From Gymnodinialimonas phycosphaerae (GTDB taxonomy: Bacteria > Pseudomonadota > Alphaproteobacteria > Rhodobacterales > Rhodobacteraceae), in NCBI RefSeq assembly GCF_019195455.1, contig NZ_JAIMBW010000001.1, positions 1,054,001 through 1,118,000 of the forward strand: 64,000 nt of DNA, written 5' to 3'. The translations under genes and the position numbers were made by a program. The notes below the pieces were generated by a model. The model saw only the letters and a list, made by a program, of their open reading frames with translations, was not told the DNA's origin and did no database searches. How positions within the stretch are numbered: the first letter of the stretch is position 1; the number at the start of each line of letters is the position of its first letter. This document shows, piece by piece, positions 35,702 through 42,755 of the stretch.

Positions 35702-35999
35702 GTGTTCCGTGAGTGATGGCAATTACAGCCAGGAACACCGGGTTTCGGAGCGGCATTTTCCGTCACCGAACCCACTCGGAGGCCCCCCTCCGGGGCTCGA
35801 AGCGGTTGGTTCGTATTTTCAGGACCAAACTGCCGCTTCGGGGAAACGGTCTTCGCCGGGCTTGTCCCCCCGGCGAAGCCCACAGCAGACGTCAGTGCGG
35901 CTTTGTCCCCCGCGCTGAACGATCCGGCGCAAGTTCTTGTCCCTCGCGCGCCGGACAACAAGACGGTGCTGCCCATCTCCCGGGCAGCGCCGTTTTTTT
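35702..35999 (+). ncRNA. Candidate structured RNA: eight adjoining hairpins ending in a terminator
   Basis: Between convergent genes, near-perfect hairpins follow one another almost without gaps: GTGTTCC/GGAACAC (35702-35738, with an inner TGGC/GCCA arm), GGGTTTCGG/CCGAACCC (35740-35773), CGGAGG-CCCC-CCTCCG (35777-35792), CGAAGCGG/CCGCTTCG with inner TTGGT/ACCAA (35798-35840), CTTCGCCGGG/CCCGGCGAAG (35851-35878), TCAGTGCGG/CCGCGCTGA (35892-35918), TCCGGCGC/GCGCCGGA (35923-35955) and a terminator stem (35963-35993) with seven T. Loops five to seven carry the shared motif CTTGTCCC or CTTTGTCCC. No protein-coding sense is visible on either strand. It could be a small RNA with C-rich seed loops or the long 3' end of the luxR transcript. 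It is not a family I recognise. Confidence 0.6.
35963..35999 (+). terminator. Strong Rho-independent terminator
   Basis: Stem ACGGTGCTGCCC with GGGCAGCGCCGT (one G-T pair; loop ATCTCCC) directly followed by TTTTTTT. It ends transcription coming from luxR or from the hairpin RNA. The U-tract exists only on the plus strand. Confidence 0.92.
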
Positions 36000-36019
36000 G
36001 TGTCGGCGGCTGCCGCAAC

Positions 36020-36931
36020 TCACTCCGCCCGCAGCACCCGTGACCAATGTTTGTCGAGGCAGAACGCCCATTCGTGAGGGTGCGCGCGGATCAGACGTTC
36101 CAATTCATCCGCCCAAGCCTGCGTGCTGGTGGAAAGGTCTGCGGTCGGAACTGTTGCATCGCCAAGGATCAAGCGGATGTCGTTGCCCGCCTGTTCCACC
36201 ATCGCGGGCACAATCGGCGCGCCTGCCTTGGCGGCGAAGCGTGTGGGCCAACCGCCAAAGCCCACCGGGCTGCCGAAGGCCTGCGCGCGCACGACGTCGC
36301 GGGCCTTGTCGATCGCCTCTTCCGGCGCGCGCTGGATGCGGTCCACGGTGCCGACTACGATCTTGCCCGCCTTCAGCGCGCCAAGGATGGAACGGGCCAC
36401 GGCGCTTGGGGTTTCGCTGCGCACGTCCAGGATCTCGCAACCCGCTTTCTCATACAGCGCCCGCTGCGCCCGCGCGCGGTCCTTGTTGCGGGTCAGACTG
36501 ACGACGGCCAACATCGGGTATTGGTGTGAAAGACAGTACACCATCGCGAAGGACGCATGCAGGTGCGGCAGTGCCAGAAACACGCCGCGATCCGCCAAAA
36601 GCGCGTCCAGACGCGCTTTGTCCGGGATCACCAGCCGCCCGTCCAATTCCGAGCCGAACCCGTGCCGCACCCGTTCGGCCAGATCGGTGCCAGTCAAAAA
36701 GTGGCGCACATAGCGGCGGAAGAGCGCCGTCGCAGATCCCGCCCCCGCCCGCTTGGCCAACGCCACCATCGTCGGCCGGACGGAATTGCCCGGTAGCCAG
36801 TATGCGGCCCAAAACGCCCCTCCAAAGACCTTGTAGACGGCCATCCGCACGGCCCGAGGCCGCCGCGAGAGCCAGCCCGACATGGTCTCATATCCTGCAA
36901 AAACCCGGTCCTTGGTTCTGGAAAACCCCAT
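36020..36931 (-). CDS. Lipid A acyltransferase-like protein (LPLAT family)
   Basis: The 303-residue protein resembles the LpxL/LpxM (Lip_A_acyltrans) family: LVIPDKARLDALLADRGVFLALPHLHASFAMVYCLS, AVVSLTRNKDRARAQRALYEKAGCEIL, IVVGTVDRIQ, and APIVPAMVEQAGNDIRLILGD near the end (sequences quoted in pieces). The position of the catalytic HX4E/D motif (GHFGNWE in LpxL) reads PHLHASF, so the acidic residue is missing. The ATG at 36931 is preceded by GGAGGG; the longer frame to 37096 is not family-like. It may act on other lipids or be catalytically altered. Confidence 0.75.
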   Translation of the reverse strand: MGFSRTKDRVFAGYETMSGWLSRRPRAVRMAVYKVFGGAFWAAYWLPGNSVRPTMVALAKRAGAGSATALFRRYVRHFLTGTDLAERVRHGFGSELDGRLVIPDKARLDALLADRGVFLALPHLHASFAMVYCLSHQYPMLAVVSLTRNKDRARAQRALYEKAGCEILDVRSETPSAVARSILGALKAGKIVVGTVDRIQRAPEEAIDKARDVVRAQAFGSPVGFGGWPTRFAAKAGAPIVPAMVEQAGNDIRLILGDATVPTADLSTSTQAWADELERLIRAHPHEWAFCLDKHWSRVLRAE

Positions 36932-37333
36932 CCTGCCCTCCACGGGGCGCCTGCCCCGGCAGGTGATATGTCCAACGGGCGATGTCGGAATGCAAGTCCG
37001 TGCTGGCATGACCGGCGGCACGTGCCAGCATTGGCAATCCCCGATAGCGACGACGCAGGACACGGCTGCCGTATGACCAGCTATGCGGGGGCACAATTCT
37101 AATTCTCAATCTGGGGGCTGATGTCAGCGGCCAAAAACCATGCAAGCGTCTTCCGCGAACAGGCTCGAACTCACAGCCCTTCGTATTGGGCGCCCGTCTT
37201 CAAGGCGTTGGTATGCTCCCCCCTATTGTCCGCTCTTTTGGGGGCTGGATGACGCAAGACCTGCTTGGGACACGGGGGTGCCGTTCGACCGACTACTGCG
37301 CAGGCTTCGTTCTGCAACGCGGTGGCGACCGGA
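36932..37333. other. Intergenic region upstream of the acyltransferase gene
   Basis: About 400 nt between the acyltransferase start and the universal stress protein stop, both leftward. It should carry the acyltransferase promoter and the end of the TRAP-usp transcript. No terminator with a U-tract, RNA gene or repeat was recognised. Confidence 0.4.
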
Positions 37334-37768
37334 TCAGTCCCTGAGCACCAGAACCGAGCATTTGGCGTGGCGCGCGACGCGGGCTGCGTTGGGGCCCATC
37401 AGGTAATCCTGAAAATTCGGCCGATGTGCGCCCATGACGATCAGCGTCGCGCCGTGCTTCTCGGCGGCATCGAGGATCTCTTCATAGGCGGTGCCGTGGC
37501 GGACGATGTGTTTCACGCGGGCGCTTGCCCCCTGCCCCAGGATATCCTGCGTGACCGCGTGAAGGCTTGCTGCCGCCGCCTCGAGTGCCTCTTGCTCGGC
37601 GCCCTCCTTGAAGAAAGAGCCGACGATGCTCATCCCGAAGTCGGGGATCACGGTGACGACGGCAATGTCGGCGCCTTCCAAGTCGGCCATCTGGGCGGTC
37701 TTGTGCAAAAGTGTCGCGTGATGGTCGGGGTGTGCCAGATCAAGGGCTGCAAGGACGAGCGCGCTCAT
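37334..37768 (-). CDS. Universal stress protein (UspA family)
   Basis: The 144-residue protein has the Usp alpha/beta fold: VLAALDLAHPDHHATLL at the start, the nucleotide-binding loop MGAHRPNFQDYLMGPNAARVARHAKCSVLVLRD at the end (G-2x-G-9x-S/T-type pattern, modified). It overlaps the TRAP permease gene by 4 nt (ATGA) and is the last gene of that operon. In other bacteria Usp proteins encoded with TRAP transporters bind ATP and are thought to modulate the transporter (TeaD type); the same may hold here. Confidence 0.88.
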   Translation of the reverse strand: MSALVLAALDLAHPDHHATLLHKTAQMADLEGADIAVVTVIPDFGMSIVGSFFKEGAEQEALEAAAASLHAVTQDILGQGASARVKHIVRHGTAYEEILDAAEKHGATLIVMGAHRPNFQDYLMGPNAARVARHAKCSVLVLRD

Positions 37769-40584
37769 GCCGGGACCTCCTCTTCTTCGCGGGGCATGCG
37801 GCCCCGTTGGATCAGGGCAATCAGGCCCAAAAGCAAAAGCGCCGGGATGAAAAAGATCTCCTTCGGCATACGCTCGTTTTCGACTTCCAGCGTGGTGACG
37901 GTCCAGTCGAAGTCGATGCCCAATTGCTCGCCCACACCGCCGAACATCAGCGAATTCACGATCATCGTGCCGTCCTGGTCAACCAGATCAAGACCGGCGG
38001 CTTGCGAAAGGCGGGTGAATCCATCCGGCCCCGCGTCCCCCAAGGGCAGCAGGTAGGTGGATGAGACGAAATCGCCGTCGAGCGTCATGCCTTCTAGGCC
38101 GACACGCAGATCCGCGTCGGGGGGCGCGGCTTCGGCCAATTCGAAGATCTCGGTTGGGGAAAGCTGTAGGTACGGGTCCTGGATCTGATCCAGCCAGAAT
38201 CCCGGCCTGAAGAGCGTCAGAGCCACGATCACCAGCACGACGGATTCCCACAGCCGTGATCGCACAAGGAACCACCCCATCGTGCCCGCCGCGAAGACGA
38301 GCATCGCGATCAACGCGACAATGAAGACGAAAATCGCCTGCACCAGCGTGACATCCAGCAGCAGCAGGTCCGTGTTGAAGATGAACAGGAACGGCAACAG
38401 CGCCGTGCGGATGGAGTAGAAGAACGCCTGGAAGCCAGTTTTCAGCGGGTCGCCCCCGGAAATGGCCGCGGCCGCGAAACTGGCAAGGCCCACGGGCGGC
38501 GTCACGTCGGCCATGATCCCGAAATAGAAGACGAACATGTGCACGGCGATCAGCGGCACGATCAGGCCGTTTTGCGCGCCCAGTTCTACCACAACCGTGG
38601 CCATCAGCGACGACACCACGATGTAGTTCGCCGTGGTGGGCAGGCCCATGCCGAGGATGATGGAGATGACGGCCACGAAGAACAGCATCAGCATCAGGTT
38701 GCCGCCCGACAGGAATTCCACGAATTCCGCCATCACCTGTCCCACGCCGGTCAGCGTGACAGAGCCCACGATGATGCCCGCCACGGCCATGGCGCAGGCC
38801 AGGCCGATCATGTTGCGCGCGCCCGAGATCAAGCCTTCGGTCACTTCCCAGACGCCTTCGATCAGGCGCTTCTTGATCTGTCCCTCGCCCCGGAAATAGG
38901 CCTTCAGCGGCTTTTGCGTGAACAGCGTCAGCATCATGAAGCAGGCCGACCAGAAGGCCGAGAAGCCCGGGGATTTCCGCTCGACCATCAGCAGGTACAT
39001 CAGCAGCAGGATCGGCAGAAGGTAATAGACGCCGGATTTGAAAATCTCGCGGGTGGGCGGCAGGTGCTGCATGCTATCGACGGACAGTTCCAGATCCGGT
39101 CCTTGGGACGCGTAGCGCACGGCGGCGACATAGCCCACGAGGAAGCCCACCACGATCACCGGCAGGGCCGCGCCGCCCAAGGCCGTATAGATCAGGTCCA
39201 CGAGGATACCGGCGGTGTAAAGGATGCCGCCCGCAATCACGATGCCTGTGCAGATGATCAGGATCGCCCCCAGAATGAACTTGATCGGGTTCATGCGGCT
39301 GGTGCCCTTCATGCCCATTTTCAGGGCTTCAAGGTGCACGATGTAGACCAAGGCCACGTAGGAGATCGCGGCAGGCACGATGGCGGCCTTCACGACTTCT
39401 ACGTAGGAAATGCCGACGTATTCTGTCATCAGGAACGCCACCGCCCCCATGACGGGCGGCGTGAGAACGCCGTTGATCGAAGACGACACCTCGACCGCGC
39501 CCGCCTTCGACGGCGAGAATCCCACCTTTTTCATCAACGGGATGGTGAAGGTGCCCGTTGTCACGACGTTGGCAATGGAAGACCCGGAGATCAGGCCCGT
39601 GGCGGCCGAGGCGATGACGGCGGCCTTGGCCGGGCCGCCGCGCAGGTGGCCGAGGGTGGCAAAGGCCAACGACAGGAAATAGTTGCCCGCCCCCGCCTGG
39701 TTCAGAAGCGCGCCGAACAGCACGAAAAGAAACACGAAGCCCGACGATACGCCAAGAGCGACCCCGAAGACACCTTCGGTGGTCAGCCACATATGGCTCA
39801 TCGCGCGCTCGATGGAGGCGCCGCGCCAGCGGATCACATCGGGCAGCCACTCGGACGAGCCGAAGAAGACATACATCAGGAACACACCCGCCACGGCCAT
39901 CAGCGGGAAGCCAAGCGACCGGCGCGCGGCCTCCATCAGAAGCGCAACGCCGACAACAGCGACCGTGATATCAAGACTGGACGGCGCGCCAGAACGCGCG
40001 GCGAGGCCGTCCCAGGCAAGGAACAGATAGCCTGCGGTGAACGTCGCGATCAGGCCAACGACCCACGTGAGAACCGGGATACTGTCGCGCGGGGTGCGCG
40101 TGACCAGAGGATAGAGGGCGGCAGTCAGAACCAGCACGGCGATTACATGAAGGAACGACGGCAGCATCAGGGTCAACCAGCCGGTGCCCATCTCGACCAG
40201 CAATTCCAGCGGATCTTCGACGCCGTTGATGTAGGATTGCACCGTCAGCCAGCCGACGAGCACGGCCAGATAGGCGGTGACGAAGCTGCCAACCAGCACC
40301 ACAAGGCTGCGGCTGGTGCCGGAACCGGGCCTCAGGCCCGGGAAGGCCGCGAAGGCCAGGAAGACGGCGAAGGCCAGGTGGATGGAGCGGGCTTGCGCGT
40401 TGTTCACGACGCCGAAGCCGATCTCGTAGGGGATGGGGGATGCGATCCAAAGCTGGAACAGCGACCAGACCAACGGCACGGTCCACAACACGGCGCGGTT
40501 GAAGCCGCTGCGGGGTGCGCGGGCACCGGTGTCGGCCTCGGCGATGAAGTCCTCGCCTGCCGTGGTTGTCTGAGTGTCGCTCAT
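37765..40584 (-). CDS. TAXI-type TRAP transporter fused permease (4TM-12TM)
   Basis: The 939-residue membrane protein unites the small (DctQ-like) and large (DctM-like) TRAP permease parts, as usual with TAXI receptors. The N-terminal third holds the small-subunit helices, and the DctM-like core follows with GVFGVALGVSSGFVFLFVLFGALLNQAG, SAATGLISGSSIANVVTTGTFTIPLMKKVGFSP, INGVLTPPVMGAVAFLMTEY and MGLPTTANYIVVSSLMA (each from the same protein, cited as short landmarks). A C-terminal soluble tail of about 120 residues lies between the last helices. It imports an organic acid or similar solute using the sodium gradient. The ATG at 40584 follows the stem-loop by about 35 nt. Confidence 0.9.
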   Translation of the reverse strand: MSDTQTTTAGEDFIAEADTGARAPRSGFNRAVLWTVPLVWSLFQLWIASPIPYEIGFGVVNNAQARSIHLAFAVFLAFAAFPGLRPGSGTSRSLVVLVGSFVTAYLAVLVGWLTVQSYINGVEDPLELLVEMGTGWLTLMLPSFLHVIAVLVLTAALYPLVTRTPRDSIPVLTWVVGLIATFTAGYLFLAWDGLAARSGAPSSLDITVAVVGVALLMEAARRSLGFPLMAVAGVFLMYVFFGSSEWLPDVIRWRGASIERAMSHMWLTTEGVFGVALGVSSGFVFLFVLFGALLNQAGAGNYFLSLAFATLGHLRGGPAKAAVIASAATGLISGSSIANVVTTGTFTIPLMKKVGFSPSKAGAVEVSSSINGVLTPPVMGAVAFLMTEYVGISYVEVVKAAIVPAAISYVALVYIVHLEALKMGMKGTSRMNPIKFILGAILIICTGIVIAGGILYTAGILVDLIYTALGGAALPVIVVGFLVGYVAAVRYASQGPDLELSVDSMQHLPPTREIFKSGVYYLLPILLLMYLLMVERKSPGFSAFWSACFMMLTLFTQKPLKAYFRGEGQIKKRLIEGVWEVTEGLISGARNMIGLACAMAVAGIIVGSVTLTGVGQVMAEFVEFLSGGNLMLMLFFVAVISIILGMGLPTTANYIVVSSLMATVVVELGAQNGLIVPLIAVHMFVFYFGIMADVTPPVGLASFAAAAISGGDPLKTGFQAFFYSIRTALLPFLFIFNTDLLLLDVTLVQAIFVFIVALIAMLVFAAGTMGWFLVRSRLWESVVLVIVALTLFRPGFWLDQIQDPYLQLSPTEIFELAEAAPPDADLRVGLEGMTLDGDFVSSTYLLPLGDAGPDGFTRLSQAAGLDLVDQDGTMIVNSLMFGGVGEQLGIDFDWTVTTLEVENERMPKEIFFIPALLLLGLIALIQRGRMPREEEEVPA

Positions 40585-40617
40585 GCCCTGTCCCCCAAGC
40601 ACGTTTCCTCAATAGCA

Positions 40618-40652
40618 AAGAGCCGCCCGAGATTTCCCCTCGGGCGGCTCTT
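40618..40652 (-). promoter_or_regulatory. Stem-loop between the TAXI receptor and TRAP permease genes
   Basis: A perfect 14-bp stem, AAGAGCCGCCCGAG with CTCGGGCGGCTCTT (loop of 7 nt). In the leftward direction it lies 16 nt after the receptor stop and is not followed by a U-tract, so partial termination or protection of the receptor mRNA is likely. Confidence 0.7.
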
Positions 40653-40667
40653 GTGTTTTTCAGCTGG

Positions 40668-41642
40668 TTATTCGATCCAGCCTTGCTCGCGGTAGTACTG
40701 CGCCGCACCGGGGTGCAATTCGGCGGTGATGCCCGAGCTGATCATCTCTTCCGGCGTCAGGTTGGCGAAAGCCGGGTGCAGGCGCTGGAAGTTTTCAAAG
40801 TTCTCGAACACAGCGCTGACGACGGCGTAGACGACCTCATCGGCCGTACCGGCTGCGGTCACGAAGGTCGCGCGCGGGCCCCAGGACGGGATGTCATCGG
40901 GGTTGCCAGAGTACATGCCACCGGGGATCGTGGCGGCTGCATAGGCCGTGTTATCGGCCAGAAGCTGATCGATTTCAGGGCCCGCGAGGGGCAGGATCAC
41001 CACGTCACAGGTCGATGTCGCTTCCTGGCTGGAGCCGTTGGGCAGGCCCGCAGCCCAGATCGTGGCGTCGATGTTACCATCGCACAGTGCCGATGATTGC
41101 TCGGCCGAGGCCATTTCGGCGGCCAGCGACAGATCATCGACGGAGATGTCATAGTATTGCAACAACGTCTCGGCCAACACGCGCGTGCCCGAGCCGGGGT
41201 TGGCGATGTTCACGCGGTTGCCGGGGAAATCAGCCGGGCTGGCAATGCCCGCGTCCGCGCGCGCCATGACGTGCAGCGGCTCGGGGTGGATGGAGAAGAG
41301 CGCGCGCAGTTCGGGATAGGGGCCGTCGTCAACAAACGCGCCCTCGCCGGTCAGGGCTGCGGCCTGCACGTCGGATTGCACGACGCCAAAGTCCAGCTCA
41401 CCCTCGCGGATGGTGCGGGTGTTGTAGACAGAGCCACCGGTGGATTCGACCGAGCAGCGCAGCCCGTGATCGTCGCGGCCCGCATTGACCAAACGGCAGA
41501 TTGCGCCGCCCGTGGGATAATACACACCCGTCACACCGCCGGTGCCGATGGTGATGAACTGCTGGTCCTGCGCGAAAGCGGAACCGGACAACAGCAGTGC
41601 TGCCGCGGTCGTCGCCCCGAACATGGTTTTCTGGAATGTCAT
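40668..41642 (-). CDS. TAXI-family TRAP transporter solute-binding protein
   Basis: The 324-residue protein has a signal peptide (FGATTAAALLLSGSAFA, cleavage near residue 24) and the TAXI signature FITIGTGGVTGVYYPTGGAICRLVN, followed by RCSVESTGGSVYNTRTI, VQSDVQAAALTG and NIANPGSGTRVLAE. It delivers its ligand to the fused permease downstream. Ligands of TAXI receptors include glutamate-like acids, but none can be read from sequence. AAGGAGAGA precedes the ATG. Confidence 0.92.
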   Translation of the reverse strand: MTFQKTMFGATTAAALLLSGSAFAQDQQFITIGTGGVTGVYYPTGGAICRLVNAGRDDHGLRCSVESTGGSVYNTRTIREGELDFGVVQSDVQAAALTGEGAFVDDGPYPELRALFSIHPEPLHVMARADAGIASPADFPGNRVNIANPGSGTRVLAETLLQYYDISVDDLSLAAEMASAEQSSALCDGNIDATIWAAGLPNGSSQEATSTCDVVILPLAGPEIDQLLADNTAYAAATIPGGMYSGNPDDIPSWGPRATFVTAAGTADEVVYAVVSAVFENFENFQRLHPAFANLTPEEMISSGITAELHPGAAQYYREQGWIE

Positions 41643-41751
41643 GGAATCTCTCCTTGTTTGAGATAGCGCGGGTCTGCGCCCGCCATCTGACCCCGTCGCC
41701 GGGGCTATGACGGTACCGTGATCTGATCCGCGTAGGGAGTCACTGCAAAAA

Positions 41752-42639
41752 CTAATGTTTTTTCGGGGCGGACCAGTACGCGCTGTGATCGCGGCGCAAT
41801 GCCTCGTAGTCCGCGATTCGCGCGCGGGCCCCCTCGCCGCCTTCCTTCACGATCATCGCCAGAAGGATCTCTAACAAAGCCATGGCGCCCGAGTTGCAGG
41901 CAAAATGATGCGTCGAGAGGGTCGAGACCAGAAGCGTCAAATCGGGCTCCAACCCCGGGGCCATGATTTCGCTGTCGGTTACCATGATCAGCTTCGCGCC
42001 CTTGGATTTGGCATAGGCGGCAGCCTCGATCGTCTCAAGGCTGTAGGGGCTGAAGGTCATCGCCATCAACACGTCGCCGGGGCCTGCGTCCTTCAATTCG
42101 TCGATGGCAGTCGACATATGGCGCGGCACAAGTTCCATTGATCGCAATGCCATGCGTGCCACGTAATGAAAGTGGTAAGCCAATCCGTAGGACGCGCGCA
42201 TCGCGGTCAGATACACCGTCCGCGCCTGCAACATCATCTGAACGGCGTGTTGCAGTTTTTCGGGCGTTTGGCGCTGCAATGACCGCTGCACGACGGACAA
42301 AGAGTTCGCCGCCGCATCCGCCTGATAGGCCGCACTTGGCGAATCCTCGCGCCATTGGTCCAGCCAGGCGCGCCCCTCGACCTGTTCGGTGTGCGACACA
42401 AGCGCGTGGCGGAACGGCTCTCGCAGGTCATCGAAGCGGTCGAACCCCAACAGTTTGGCCAGGCGCACCAGGGTGAAGGTGGACACCCCCGCCTTACGCG
42501 CGGTTTCCCGGATCGGGTCCAGTCCGAAGTCCGCTTGATTGTCCGCCACGTACTTCGCCGCATGTCTGAGTTGGGGAGAGAACCCGGCCGCCTCCTGCCT
42601 AATGTCTGAAAGCAAACGGTTTTTTAGGGTCGGGTCCAT
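41752..42639 (-). CDS. MurR/RpiR-family transcriptional regulator
   Basis: The 295-residue regulator has an N-terminal HTH_6 domain (LRHAAKYVADNQADFGLDPIRETARKAGVSTFTLVRLAKLLGF, cited as the ETARKAGVSTFTLVRLAKLLG helix-turn-helix core in part) and a C-terminal SIS domain (residues about 130-275; TVYLTAMRASYGLAYHF, GDVLMAMTFSPYSLETI). SIS domains bind phosphosugars or other metabolites. It diverges from the oxidoreductase gene, and a perfect palindrome lies in between, so it likely controls the 42.7-46.5 kb genes and perhaps the TRAP operon. The gene reads away from that palindrome. Confidence 0.9.
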   Translation of the reverse strand: MDPTLKNRLLSDIRQEAAGFSPQLRHAAKYVADNQADFGLDPIRETARKAGVSTFTLVRLAKLLGFDRFDDLREPFRHALVSHTEQVEGRAWLDQWREDSPSAAYQADAAANSLSVVQRSLQRQTPEKLQHAVQMMLQARTVYLTAMRASYGLAYHFHYVARMALRSMELVPRHMSTAIDELKDAGPGDVLMAMTFSPYSLETIEAAAYAKSKGAKLIMVTDSEIMAPGLEPDLTLLVSTLSTHHFACNSGAMALLEILLAMIVKEGGEGARARIADYEALRRDHSAYWSAPKKH

Positions 42640-42660
42640 CGAATCATCCTCGGAAGCTTA

Positions 42661-42674
42661 ATAACAGATGTTAT
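42661..42674. promoter_or_regulatory. ATAACA-GA-TGTTAT palindrome, probable RpiR operator
   Basis: A perfect 14-bp palindrome lies 22 nt upstream of the regulator start and 82 nt upstream of the oxidoreductase ATG, in the only AT-rich stretch of the divergent gap. Position and symmetry fit the operator of the RpiR-family dimer. Confidence 0.6.
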
Positions 42675-42755
42675 CAATACAGAGGAATTGACGCATCGTG
42701 TAATTTGCGCCCAGGGTTTTCGCAACGCTTGGCGCAATCATTCGGTTTCCAGAAC

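Noticed and set aside
35720..35745. AGCCAGGAACACC, resembling the 3' part of a cobalamin riboswitch
   Set aside because: The rest of the riboswitch core is missing, the upstream sequence is luxR coding DNA, and no regulated gene follows on that strand.
38539..40695. Very long plus-strand open frame (718 codons) opposite the TRAP permease
   Set aside because: It is antisense to a clear membrane protein gene, extremely rich in His, Gln, Arg and Asp, and has no family likeness; high-GC third positions create such shadows.
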